A DNA stretch of 64,000 bases, from positions 27,432-91,431 of the forward strand of contig CAJQUW010014360.1 of assembly GCA_907163375.1 (NCBI GenBank). Reading direction: 5' to 3'. The notes under the pieces were generated by a model. The model saw only the letters and a program-made list of their open reading frames with translations, was not told the origin of the DNA and did no database searches. Source of the DNA: Prostheceraeus crozeri. Its lineage: Eukaryota; Platyhelminthes; Polycladida; Euryleptidae. Of the stretch, positions 28,882 through 38,452 are shown one piece after another (position 1 is the first letter of the stretch; each line of letters opens with the position of its first letter). The translations under genes and the position numbers were made by a program.

Positions 28882-29274
28882 TTATATTAACATTGCAGCA
28901 GTTGCTGCAATCCTTCCAAGCGGACTATTGATTACACCATTAATACTGTTTCCAATATCATTTAACATACTTAGAAACCCACCACCACCGCGCTGAATTA
29001 AGTTTCGCCTTTTCTTATCACTACTCCTTGGATTTGAAAACTTTTTTATGCTATTCAAAGAGCCAGCATTCAACAGAGGCTTGTAAATAGGTAGACATTT
29101 GTGTATTGCAAAAGCTAAATCACGAATGAAATCATCACTTGAATTTTGAATCAATTTACACTTCTTCTTATTATCATGTATCCTGTTTAACTTTCGCAAC
29201 GCCTTTTTAAACTGACTTGAAGGTTTGAAGGACCGTTTCGATTGACGAGAAGATGCCTTCCGTTTTACAGACAT
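28882..29274 (-). CDS. Small basic protein with Gly-rich site and hydrophobic C-terminus
   Basis: The protein has 130 residues from an ATG. It has a basic N-terminus (KRKASSRQSKRSFK), a central helix-rich part, then 'LIQRGGGGFLSMLNDIG' and a hydrophobic end (RIAATAAMLI). The order basic region, Gly-Gly, amphipathic/hydrophobic segment fits a protease-processed virion protein, parallel to the gene at 19182-19547. Small proteins with an RGGG-FL motif are common in invertebrate Polintons. Cleavage at this site is inferred. Confidence 0.55.
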   Translation of the reverse strand: MSVKRKASSRQSKRSFKPSSQFKKALRKLNRIHDNKKKCKLIQNSSDDFIRDLAFAIHKCLPIYKPLLNAGSLNSIKKFSNPRSSDKKRRNLIQRGGGGFLSMLNDIGNSINGVINSPLGRIAATAAMLI

Positions 29275-29400
29275 TTTTATTCTAATATGGAAATAGATAA
29301 TACAATTACAATTTTTGCTTAGTACTTACAACATTATATACAAAAGTTTACAAGCATTCACAGAGTTTGTTGCTGGTACGTATAAAATTACATAAAACAC

Positions 29401-29895
29401 TTAGCAAGTTGTAGAGGGAAACTGATATACACTCACATCGGCTAGAGTCTCATTTGTAGCAGTTATGAGCTGCTCAATGTCTTTCATTAGATGTTTTGAA
29501 ATAGGACAGCACATACAGCAAGGCTTTAAATGGAAAGTCTTTAAAATATTGGCATAGTATGCCCGCAAACTGATCACCTCAGAATGTCCTTGAGCAGCCA
29601 CATTGATGCTTACTGATGGCGGTCCACTGAACAAGTCCAGTTTGCACTTCTCACCCTTCTCATCATAGTAGCTGGAGGTGATAATGTCATGGAGACATGT
29701 GTTGAGTTTCCGTTGGATACTGCTGCACCAACAGCGAGAGTATTCCGGTACAATCTCCGTTTGAGATAGTGGGCGAAATACTTCGTTGAGCCAGAATCTT
29801 GCAACTCGTGTAAGAGCGTTGTTCACGACTCTCATTAGCATTCTCTGCACCACAACGTCCTCTCCGCAGCGGAAATACTTCACTATTTCCTCCAT
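29401..29895 (-). CDS. Unknown Cys-containing Polinton protein, 5' end uncertain
   Basis: From the first ATG (29895) there are 164 residues; the frame is open to 29934. Upstream, a 30-codon frame starts with an ATG near 30019 and ends just as this frame opens. A TTTTTT run separates them, so a single-base indel may split one longer gene. The protein is helical in its first half (ALTRVARFWLNEVF) and has a CCMCCP cluster near residue 140. No family is recognised. A TATATAAGG promoter lies at 30070-30078. Confidence 0.5.
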   Translation of the reverse strand: MEEIVKYFRCGEDVVVQRMLMRVVNNALTRVARFWLNEVFRPLSQTEIVPEYSRCWCSSIQRKLNTCLHDIITSSYYDEKGEKCKLDLFSGPPSVSINVAAQGHSEVISLRAYYANILKTFHLKPCCMCCPISKHLMKDIEQLITATNETLADVSVYQFPSTTC

Positions 29896-30069
29896 CAGAT
29901 CCACCAAATCCGCTTTATAGCCAGTTATATTCACGGCAGAAAAAATATATTGCCCGTGAAGAGTTGACTTCGGTAAATTATTGAAATGGGAATGTTGGTA
30001 GTGAACGACATGCTGATTGACATTGTATTAGCCTCAAATTATGCTTGAAATAGAACGGTACAATGTCCT

Positions 30070-30078
30070 CCTTATATA
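30070..30078 (-). promoter_or_regulatory. TATATAAGG core promoter
   Basis: On the minus strand TATATAAGGAGG is followed by ACATTGTACC, nearly identical to the promoter of the leftmost gene (7101-7109) at the other end of the element. Confidence 0.65.
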
Positions 30079-30133
30079 GAAAAGTCACACAAAGACACAA
30101 TAGTGACCAATCACAGACCTGCATGATGACTCA

Positions 30134-30631
30134 TCATGAACGATATACAGTGACTGTTGAAGATATTTCTTCATCGCAAAGGGGACAAGATGAAGTTTCA
30201 AAGGGTACATAACATGTAGAACACATAACGCTATGAGAACATGGCAAAAAGAGAAGTGATCGTTCCTGTTTAAAACATTTAACGCAGTTCCGTTCACATA
30301 ATAATTTAAATGTCTCTTGTTCTAATTTCCTTCTGAAGTCACTTTTATTGGGAGAACTTTTTATTAAAACACTGTCAGATGTCTCCTTCTTTCCATATCG
30401 TTCCAATTTGATCCTCCTAATTTCACTATCATTGCAGTGTAGCATGGAGAAATCCTCTATCCACCTACGATCCAAATTGTGATTCATAGCATGCTCATCT
30501 AGATCCATTAGTCGATCAACTAAATCACCAGCGTTGATATTTTCACTGAGATTTGTTACAGTTTCTATGGCTTTGAACGAATATCCAAGGTCTCTTGCGA
30601 CAACCCACGACGTTGGGATACTAGTCATCAT
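30134..30631 (-). CDS. IAP-like UBA + RING E3 ligase without BIR domains
   Basis: From the ATG at 30631 the protein has 165 residues. Residues 8-45 resemble the UBA domain of inhibitor-of-apoptosis proteins (VARDLGYSFKAIETV ... AGDLVDRLMDLD). The C-terminal 50 residues are a C3HC4 RING (CVKC ... LPCSH ... CSTC ... CPLC) that ends 'ISSTVTVYRS', like the terminal extension needed for IAP RING dimerisation. BIR domains are absent. In IAPs, UBA binds ubiquitin chains and RING transfers ubiquitin, regulating apoptosis and NF-kB signalling. It is the rightmost gene, a usual place for accessory genes. Capture from a host IAP gene is likely. Confidence 0.8.
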   Translation of the reverse strand: MMTSIPTSWVVARDLGYSFKAIETVTNLSENINAGDLVDRLMDLDEHAMNHNLDRRWIEDFSMLHCNDSEIRRIKLERYGKKETSDSVLIKSSPNKSDFRRKLEQETFKLLCERNCVKCFKQERSLLFLPCSHSVMCSTCYVPFETSSCPLCDEEISSTVTVYRS

Positions 30632-30726
30632 TATGTATGTTATCAAAAACTATCTCATATTTATAGCATAGTTTGTCTACGTAAAAGGAAAATCAATGTG
30701 TCATCTTGATTACAATGGTTGCAATA

Positions 30727-31116
30727 GTCACAATAGTCGCAATTGAGCAAACCCATTCAAAATCAAACAACGGACGTCTATCGGTACGTACCCAAGTGCT
30801 CAGAACCAAACCACACAAGTTCGATCATAGACGTTCCGAAACACAGTGTACCAAACACATGTACCTATCCAGTAAAACAGATCTCATACAAGTTCCTATT
30901 GATAACACTGAATTATACATGTACCTATCCATGTGCCTATCGATAACTAAAGTATACATGTACCTATCCATGTACCTATCCATGTTCCTATCCATGTTCC
31001 TATTGACAACACTAAACTTTACATGTACCTATCCATGTACCTATTGATAACACTAAACTTTACATGTACCTATCCATGTACCTATCCGTGGCAAGTAGGG
31101 CACAGTTTTCACTACT
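30727..31116 (-). repeat. Polinton right terminal inverted repeat
   Basis: The reverse complement equals 6227-6616 with about one difference. It is followed by GTTATA (31117-31122). Confidence 0.9.
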
Positions 31117-31344
31117 GTTATATATATTTAGCTCTGTTTAACACAAATTAGTAAGTCTCAAGGGTTGCTCGGCGGCAATCGTTTACTCACCAGGAAAGCG
31201 CTGTCCCACGAAGCGACGAAATGAATGAGCCGTAGACTTATGTACAAGCAAGAATAAGACTGTCCAATTAGGGAATATATGGTTAGCTAACTAGGTTGCA
31301 CGGAATATTTACAAAAGAGAGCTTTCCTTAATTATCTATCACAA
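31117..31344 (-). repeat. Left LTR, middle fragment
   Basis: It matches the right LTR from the GTTATA word near 38749 to 'atctatcacaa', with one substitution seen (ccg versus cag near 31242). The first six bases are the second copy of the Polinton target duplication. Confidence 0.85.
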
Positions 31345-32138
31345 TGGGAGTCGGAGCAAACTCGATCTTTTGTGTTTCCTGCAAATTGTGGTGTCACAAA
31401 AAGTGCTCCCGATTGCGATCATTTCAAGGAATAACAGGCTTCCGATGTCCGAAGTGCGCGGATGTTCCCAACTCGCCTGAGGATGATTCACTTAATGTGA
31501 ATGGGATCGTCCTACAAGAGGTCCAAGATTTTTGTTACCTCGGAGATGTCGTGGACTCAGAGGCAAGCGCAGAAGGAGCGGTTCGGACTCGCATCGCGGC
31601 TTCATGGACGAAATGGAGAGAATTGGCCAGTCTTCTTACCAACAAAGGCATCCCATTGAAGTGTAGAGTCCATGTGTATGAGATGTGTGTAAGATCAGTT
31701 CTCATCTACGGCGCAGAAACGTGGCCCCTCAGCCTAAGGCTGGTTGAACTTCTGAGAAGTACTGACAGACGAATGCTGAGGTATATGGCAAAGGTCAGGT
31801 TGAAAGACAAAGTTACTAGCGAAGAAGTAGCGAGACGCTGTGGTTTGCCCGAACTTCCAGTCCGCCTGCGGCAAAGACGTCTGCGCTGGTTTGGCCACGT
31901 AAGAAGAGCCAATAGTGACGTCCTTAATGAAGTCTACAACTTGTCAGTCGATGGTTGCCGTCCACCTGGTAGACCTAAGAAGACTTGGCAAGCCTGTATC
32001 CATGAAGATCTGGAGTCTCTGGAGGTGTCGGAAGACATTGCTCTAGATCGTTCGAGATGGAAACGGGTCATCGCATCTACGTCCAGCCCCGGAACCGGGA
32101 AGAAGAGACGCAAAACGAGGAAGAAGAAGAAGAAGAAT
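31345..32138 (+). mobile_element. 5'-truncated LINE fragment in the Gypsy LTR
   Basis: The right LTR lacks this stretch, so it inserted after the Gypsy element. The plus-strand frame 31344-32153 encodes a zinc-binding piece (FCVSC ... CHKKC ... CPKC) and then the C-terminal region of a LINE reverse-transcriptase protein: 'FCYLGDVVDSEASAEGAV', 'VRSVLIYGAETWPLSL', 'RRLRWFGHVRRA', 'GRPKKTW'. No catalytic RT motif remains. The end is an (AAG)n tail. Target-primed integration with 5' truncation explains the structure. The clade is probably RTE-like or a relative. Confidence 0.8.
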
Positions 32139-32323
32139 GGAAATGAGAACTGATACAAAGAGCAAAGGGACAGTAAGCAATTTTGTAGGGGAAATAACTC
32201 AACTATTCTCTCACGAGATAATACGTCTTTATCAAACACCAAGGTCAATAGAAACTGAACGGGAATTTATTTCCCGACCGGAAACGGAATTTGGTTTCTT
32301 TCAACAACTGTCCGTATATTACA
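32139..32323 (-). repeat. Left LTR, inner fragment
   Basis: It matches 38978-39162 with two substitutions seen. It ends ATTACA and is followed by a C-run which, on the minus strand, is a polypurine tract (32324-32342). Confidence 0.85.
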
Positions 32324-32342
32324 CTACCCCCCCCCCTCTTTT
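32324..32342 (-). promoter_or_regulatory. Polypurine tract of the Gypsy element
   Basis: On the minus strand the stretch reads A4-G-A-G10-type purines directly before the 3' LTR. This is the expected primer site for plus-strand DNA synthesis. Confidence 0.75.
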
Positions 32343-33714
32343 ACACACGGCCGTCCCGGTCGTGGAAGACTTTCTCGAAGTTCTGGGAGAGGATAGGAGC
32401 CAAAATAGCGGTGTATACGTTTCTAATGGACGCGAATTGCGGCATCAGGGAACGGACGTGGCTGAGAGACCCAAAATGAGGGGCGTCTGATTCTATGATA
32501 GCGCGATCCAATGGTATGCCTCGCGCCAATCCGAAGAGAGGATGCTGCGATGGACGTTCGCGCAGGGAAGCAGATGAGATACCTAAATACATGCGTGGGA
32601 ATCTTCTAGAGAATTCCAAGATGACCCAGGAAGGGGCGACAGTGGAATGGAGATATAATTTCAAAGTCCGTCGAGTTGAAGAGTTTGTCGCCGTGGTGAG
32701 GATTTCGAAGACACGTTGGTGCACGTCCGTTTCGTTTACTGTGGCCTCTCGAATGTGGAGAATGAGCGGCTTCGCCGCATCTCTCGCAATGACGAATTGG
32801 TCCAGGAGTGCCTGTTCTTGGAGATGCCAAGGCACCGCACAACGAGCGTCCAAACCGGCTTCGCCGATGGCTGTTACTCCCGGGTTTTGAGCGAGCTGAG
32901 TTACTGAATCCCGTACAGCCGGCCACTGATCCGCCCGCGAGGGGTGAATGCCTACCGAGCGTAGGATCAGGCATGAAACAGGGAAAAAAGAGTAAATTGT
33001 CCTGTCGCGATCGTGGTAGGCGGAGATCTCCTCGGGATAGCAGATATTATCCACACACACCGGGGGAAGGAATTGGGCGCGGCTACGAATGATCCGGTAG
33101 CTATGGCCTTTTCGGCGTTGGTGTTGTATCCATTTACCAAGATGCAGGTGACCATCCTGCCCGCGCCAATTGGTTCGTGTTCCTTGGGACGTGGTGGGCT
33201 CCACACGCCTCCTCGTATTTGGCTGTTCGGGCCAGCGGATTGGCGAAATTGCTCGAGATCGTTTCCTGGAGGCTCCGCCTCCGGGACTGATCTCACGGGC
33301 TTCCGCTAAGTTGATGGACGGGAGAGAAACCTGAGAAGACGCGGACGGTTGAGTTGAGGATTGAGGAGGGCTGGGCGGTTCAGTTGACGCTTGAGGGTCG
33401 CCCTCAGGATGGTCGATGATCGAAATCTCCGGCTCTCTGCCAATCTCGGAGGAAAGGTCAGTGGCGCGCGGGACGCGATGCCTCCAGGCGATGTCTCGTA
33501 GGAAACGGTGACGCTGGACTCGCCGCATAACCCTCTCCCATTGGCGCCGCCAGTGAGGGTGAGTTCTGACGAAACGCTCGCCCGGGGAGCGCAGTTTCCG
33601 CTGCGCGCGAGATCGTTTATTGGTTTTCTTCTTTTTCTGTTCATGGGCGGCCTGCTCGGCCCAAAACTTGAATTTGAGTGGCCACTGTGAATAAGCGAGG
33701 GAGTCGATTTTCAT
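32341..33714 (-). CDS. Third ORF of the Gypsy element: TatD/TATDN2-like hydrolase domain
   Basis: This 457-residue frame starts at an ATG 18 nt after the pol stop, in the position where env lies in other elements. Residues 1-70 are very basic (KKKKTNKRSRAQRKLR). Residues 90-190 are Pro/Ser-rich. Residues about 230-457 resemble TatD metal-dependent hydrolases: SVGIHPS, TAIGEAGLD, 'KPLILHIREA', 'LYLHSTV', 'YLGISSASL' and IESDAPHF, with a closing helix 'LAPILSQNFEKVF'. The Glu, two His and Asp ligands of the family are there. The N-terminal HxHxD strand is not recognisable (the aligned place reads VDNICYP), so metal binding may be altered. It is not an envelope protein: no signal peptide or membrane anchor. 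The frame is uninterrupted while gag-pol is broken. Confidence 0.75.
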   Translation of the reverse strand: MKIDSLAYSQWPLKFKFWAEQAAHEQKKKKTNKRSRAQRKLRSPGERFVRTHPHWRRQWERVMRRVQRHRFLRDIAWRHRVPRATDLSSEIGREPEISIIDHPEGDPQASTEPPSPPQSSTQPSASSQVSLPSINLAEAREISPGGGASRKRSRAISPIRWPEQPNTRRRVEPTTSQGTRTNWRGQDGHLHLGKWIQHQRRKGHSYRIIRSRAQFLPPVCVDNICYPEEISAYHDRDRTIYSFFPVSCLILRSVGIHPSRADQWPAVRDSVTQLAQNPGVTAIGEAGLDARCAVPWHLQEQALLDQFVIARDAAKPLILHIREATVNETDVHQRVFEILTTATNSSTRRTLKLYLHSTVAPSWVILEFSRRFPRMYLGISSASLRERPSQHPLFGLARGIPLDRAIIESDAPHFGSLSHVRSLMPQFASIRNVYTAILAPILSQNFEKVFHDRDGRV

Positions 33715-33732
33715 GTCAAAAGCAGCCAGAGA

Positions 33733-36045
33733 TCAAGCCGTTAAGACATCTGGGAACGGGAGTCTCAGGTATTCTGCGATGAATATGGCGTCACGCAGGC
33801 CTTTGTGGATAGTCTCTTCCTCAATATGGGACGGCTCCGCCGTGCCCAATAGGATGGCCTCGGTAAGACGAGCTGCCATAACCTGGGGAGGAAAAGGGAA
33901 AGCTGTCAAGGTGGCAATAGTGGCCACAGTTTCCTCTCTAATCACAGGTGGGGGTTCAACTATTGCCAGGGAAGGTTGGGTGGGTAGATCAGATTCAGGC
34001 TCAGTGACACGTAACGGCTTAAGACGATTGGAATGGACGGTAGTGTTTTTGCGAGGATTATCGCGTAGCCGTATCTGGTATGTGCTCTGCCCCAATTCTC
34101 GGACTACTTCCCAGGGACCGGTGTAGGGGCGTATCAACTTTTTGCATTTGCCGGGGGGAACAACGGTATTATGGAGAAAAACGAGGTCGCCTGAGTTGTA
34201 CCTGTGCGGCCCCGCCACACGTTTATCATACTGGATTTTCTGAGCAGTATGTTTTTCATCAGCGATAACTTCGATGGTGTCCCAAGTCTTTCGCATTGTA
34301 CTTAGGAACTTATCCATGTAGGCAGTTACCTCTTCGCTGCCGCCTTCAGACGGCCCAAGTTCGAAATCTAGGGGAAGTCTTAATTCACGGCCATACAGGG
34401 CAGCTGCTGGAGATATGCCAGTCGAGGCATGTTTAGCCGAACGATAGGCCCATAAGCACCATTGTAGTGTCTCATCCCAATTCTCTCGTTCATACTCGGT
34501 GTGGGCCAGTAAACATTGTCGAAGCGTTCTGTGGAATCGTTCAACTCCGCCATTACCCTGAGGATGGAATGGAGTTGTGCGCGATTTTGATATGCCCAGT
34601 ATCTTGCATAACTCAGAAAAAATTTCCGAACAGAAATTACTGCCTTGATCACTATGAATGACGTCCGGACATCCGTGTCGGCAGATCCAATGTTTCACTA
34701 GGGCATCGGCGATCGTGGTGGCCTCTTGATTGGTGAGGGCAACCGCTTCAGTCCATTTGGTAAAAAGATCAATCATAGTGAGAATATACTTGTTACCCCG
34801 TGGGGTAATGGCAATTGGGCCTACGATATCGATCGCGACCATTTTCATCGGCTGGCCTACATATATCGGTTGAAGAGGGGCTCGAGGGTGTTGGTGAGGA
34901 GGTTTGATAGCTGCACACACTTCGCAAGAATCCAAGTAGGCCTGAACGTCCATACGCATGTCTGGCCACCAAAATCGGTCCTTAATTCTGTCATAGGTCT
35001 TCGACCTACCAAAATGAGCGGATCCCCGACCAGTATGCAGCTCATGCATAAATAGAGACCTCAATTCTGTCGGGGGAATCATCAGCCGCGGCAAGCCTAC
35101 AGGACAGAGATATAAAATGCCGTTGTCGAGCGCGAGCCTGTCCCACTGTTGAACGATTGTTTTGACTTGATGGTGGCGCTGCTGTAATTGTCTGGGAGAA
35201 GGCTTTGAACTTCGGTTATTAATCCAAGCCACAATCTGTGCCAAGTCAGGGTCCTTTCTGGTGGCCTGGATTATTTCTTGGCGACGACTACCGGGTTCCC
35301 AGACAGCGTTAATTTCAGGTAAGTCCTCTGGGATAGGAGGTGTGATATCAGTGATATTGTATCTGGACATCGTGTCAGCATTGGTGTGCTGTTTGCCGGG
35401 CCGATATACACACTCAAAGTCATATTCTTCGAGAATCTGTAGCCAACGGGCTACAATTCCTTGTGGCTCTTTGAAATTACGCAACCAGGTGAGGGCCTGA
35501 TGGTCCGTGCGGGCAATGAAACGCTTGCCTAACAGGTATGGTCGAAACTCCTTTAGGAAGGTTACCAATGCTAACATTTCGCGCTTAGTAGCTTCATAGT
35601 TCCTCTGTTGTTTATTCATGATTTTACTGGCGTAAGCCACAGGTTTCTCATCGCCATTTTCTTGGATTTGAGACAAGGTCGCGCCAACCGCGTAATTGCT
35701 GGCATCCGTGTCAAGGATGAATGTCCCTGCAGAATCATCGAATCTCGGCATCGCCAAAATCGGGGCAGTGACTAGTTTCTCTTTCAAACATGTGAAAGCT
35801 TCTTCACATTCGGGGGTCCAGCTAAACGGTTTATTCTTACTGGTGAGAGCATGTAAGGGGGCTGCAAATTGGGCAAATCCTTGGACAAACCGCCGGCAGT
35901 ACGACCTAAAAATTCTCTGACTTCTTTCACATTGGTGGGAGCAGCCCAATTCCGGACCGTGAGAATCTTGGCTGGATCGGTGTGCACACCGTCTCGGGAG
36001 ATGGTGTGACCTAGATACATCACTCGAGATAATCCCCATTGGCAT
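33733..36045 (-). pseudogene. pol: Gypsy pol: RNase H and integrase
   Basis: The frame holds RNase H (FILDTDASNYAVGA, 'YEATKREMLALV', 'ARTDHQALTWL') and integrase with its HHCC finger (H...H...CEVCAAIK), the DDE core (VAIDIVGPI, IHSDQGSNF, 'GGVERFHRTL') and a C-terminal GPF/Y-type module (YTGPWEVV). The first 30 codons are out-of-frame residue; the true junction with the RT frame is an indel near 35900. The integrase itself looks intact. There is no chromodomain. Confidence 0.85.
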
Positions 36046-36245
36046 TTCTCTGGATTTACCTGCAGACCGGCTCGTGCGAATCTAGATAAAATTGTGTCGA
36101 TATCTTTGACATGTTGATCCCAAGATTGACTGAATACAATAGTGTCGTCTAAATAGACAAAACAGATTTTTCCTTCAAAGTCTTTTAGGACAGAATCCAT
36201 TGCGCGTTGAAAACTGGCTGGTGCCGAAAGAAGACCAAAGGGCAT
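35784..36245 (-). pseudogene. pol: Gypsy pol: palm and thumb of reverse transcriptase
   Basis: The frame contains 'MPFGLLSAPASFQRAMD' and the catalytic 'FVYLDDTIVF' (YLDD), then the thumb 'GLQVNPEKCQW' and 'YLGHTISRDGV'. It loses frame near 35900, where the RNase H frame takes over. Confidence 0.85.
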
Positions 36246-36303
36246 TGTATTGAATTCGAACAGTCCCTCGGGACAAGTGAAAGCTGTTTTGGGCCTGTCC
36301 TCC

Positions 36304-37161
36304 TCACGGACAGGTATTTGCCAAAATCCAGACTTTAAGTCTATGACAGAAAAATTTTGCTCCTGCCATACTATCGATGGCGTCAGTTATGAAAGGCAAA
36401 GGGTAAGCGTCACGTTCCGTGACTTCGTTTAACTTCCGATAGTCGATACAGATACGAGAACCACCAGACTTTTTTTCTACAACCACAATTGGACTACTCC
36501 ACGGGCTATTACTGGGCGAGATGACACCATCCTGCAGCATTTGATTAATCTGACGTTTGACCTCATCTCTTTTGTGGAAAGGCAAGCGTCGGCATCTCTG
36601 TTTAATAGGGACTGCATCACTCGTACGAATGGTATGCTCGGCTACTTGGGCGGGAAGCAGCGGCTTGCCTTCTTTCATGAAAATGTCATCGAATTTTCTG
36701 AGAAGCAACGATAAGTCATTTTGTTGGTCATCGGACAAGGAAGGAGGTTCTCGCGTGACCTGATTTATGTAAGAAATAGGAATAGTTTGGACTTTTGTAA
36801 TAGGGTTCCAAATGCCGAGAGAGACATGAGCTTTGAGTAGTTTTTCTGTATCTGATTTGTTGGCAATAGACAAGGGCATTGACCCATTACGGCATAACCC
36901 TAGAGCAGGGGACACTCTGATGCCTTCTTCACCAAGTTTCCTGCTTGGTTCCACTACTCCTTGACAGTACTCATTGTCACAGCCATTGCTCCTTAATTTC
37001 GAATCTACCCATACCGCTGTATTGGGTTTCAAAAGTATATCTCTCGATAGAGTGACTCTAGAACACTCAGGCGACTTATGTTTATAATTCATGATGATGG
37101 CGGTCTGGGAATCTTTAAACTCAATTTGGCCATATTCCTCATCTATATGGACCTTGTTCAA
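36304..37161 (-). pseudogene. pol: Gypsy pol: fingers of reverse transcriptase
   Basis: The frame includes 'SNSPWSSPIVVVEKKSGGSR', 'ICIDYRKLNEVT' and the first catalytic region up to 'DSMAGAKFF'. At about 36345-36355 a short deletion next to a T-run shifts the frame. The start is not a real ATG context; it should continue from the protease frame across a one-base shift near 37165. Confidence 0.8.
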
Positions 37162-37163
37162 TC

Positions 37164-37577
37164 TTAGGGAGCCCCTCCAAGCAACATATCTGAGGAAGTC
37201 ATATTCGGCGAAATATACGCATTCACGACCAATTCTTGGTCATCAATTTCAACCTCGACACAAGTTTTCCCGATAATAGTAAGGGCTTCGCCCTCTACTC
37301 CCGCCATGGCAACAACTTCTCTGTCAATGGGGTGGTCCGGGGTAAGGATTCGGGGGTGAATAAGGGTAAAATCGGCGCCCGTGTCAACAATAGCAGTATG
37401 GCATTCGCCTGTAGGAGCACAGAATGGAATCCTATTTGGGGTAGCAGGATCGTCCTTGAAAACCCCAAGAGCCACGGCACCCAGGGGCACTGGTTTTGGT
37501 GCCGCGGTTAGTTTAAAGGTTGAGTTTTCTCTGGGCAGTTGACGGCCAGATGTCCTGGCTTTTGGCACCTGAAGCAA
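37164..37577 (-). pseudogene. pr: Gypsy aspartic protease
   Basis: The motif 'AIVDTGADFTLIHPRIL' holds the catalytic DTGA of retroviral-type aspartic proteases. The C-terminal flap region ends 'MLLGGAP' at a frame break. It overlaps the nucleocapsid frame. Confidence 0.85.
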
Positions 37578-38452
37578 GTGCGAGTGTCCTTGGGCGATAA
37601 AGGCTTCGAGGTTGAAGTCACTTGTACGGCTCGGTTTCGTATAAAACAGTCAGCTTCTACATGACCGCTCCGCCCGCAAAAGGAACACATTTTCCTTGGG
37701 CTCGGAGAGTAGGAAGCCTTGGGGGTAATAAGATCTGGTTTTGGAAAAACGGCCAGGTGTCGCAGAGGGCTGTGGCTCTGACACACGGTGCAGTTCTTTG
37801 TTTACCCTTTCTGTTCGTTCTATCTCATCGAGATAATTCTCGAGTTGGGTTGGCGGATGTCTAGCATAAGCTAACCGATTAGCTGTGTCTTGATCTCTTG
37901 TCAGCATGGTATTCAACACATGGAGCTGCTGGGCTTCCCTATCTTTTTCAGGGTGCAAAACTCGAGTCATCCGAAGGAGATCATCTGCGTAATCTCGGAC
38001 CGATTCTCTAGGAAGTCGTAATCTTTTCTCAAACTCGGCGTACAGCTGTGTAGGGTGCATAGTTTCGCCGAACCGGCTGCGGAGTAGGGCAAAGATTTCA
38101 TCAAAAGACAAGGACGGATCCAAATCCGCCAAATATTCAGCAACTTTGCCCTTCGTTTTGAACGTAAGCATTAATTTTTTTGTGTCATCGCTGTAAGTGG
38201 TTCTGGCAATCAACCAGAACTTATGGGCCCAAACTTTAAAATGTTTTGAGTTCCCGTCAAAATCCTCAAGTAGCCGCAAGGCTTTAGGGAAAAATGGTTC
38301 GTCATGTTCTGGAAACATCTCTGGACCGGCTGGACAGGCGGGTCTAAACCTTTGTCTGAGCTTCACAGGCGATGGGGCTTTTTGTTTTGGGGGGATACCT
38401 GTTTTGGAGATGAATCCCCAGGAAAAATATTCGCTTCTAGCTCTGACGCCAT
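37508..38452 (-). pseudogene. gag: Gypsy gag with two CCHC zinc knuckles, split by frameshifts
   Basis: The natural start is probably the ATG at 38452-38450. The reading frame changes near 38385-38400 (C6 and A-runs) and again near 37725 (C5 run). The capsid part (37.79-38.37 kb) has the retrotransposon-gag pattern 'WAHKFWLIARTTYSDDTKKL' and 'LRLPRESVRDYADDLLRM'. The nucleocapsid part (37508-37786) has CSFCGRSGHVEADC and CFRCQKPGHLAVNC knuckles. Breaks at homopolymers hint at sequencing errors as an alternative to true decay. Confidence 0.8.

Larger units (their letters stand above)
6227..31116. mobile_element. Polinton/Maverick DNA element with 390-bp terminal inverted repeats
   Basis: The ends AGTAGTGAAAACTG... 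and its complement sit between two copies of GTTATA (6221-6226 and 31117-31122). The uninterrupted site is visible in the intact LTR near 38750. A 6-bp duplication, ends starting with AG, and the set PolB, integrase, packaging ATPase, adenain-like protease and capsid proteins define a Polinton. Gross length is 24.9 kb, or about 20.8 kb without the internal LINE. The two terminal repeats look almost identical (about one difference found), so insertion was recent. PolB, integrase, ATPase, protease and capsid frames are open, which suggests recent activity. Confidence 0.95.

Noticed and set aside
32341-33714. Envelope gene of an endogenous retrovirus
   Set aside because: No signal peptide, membrane anchor or glycosylation-rich ectodomain; the C-terminus fits a TatD-like hydrolase.
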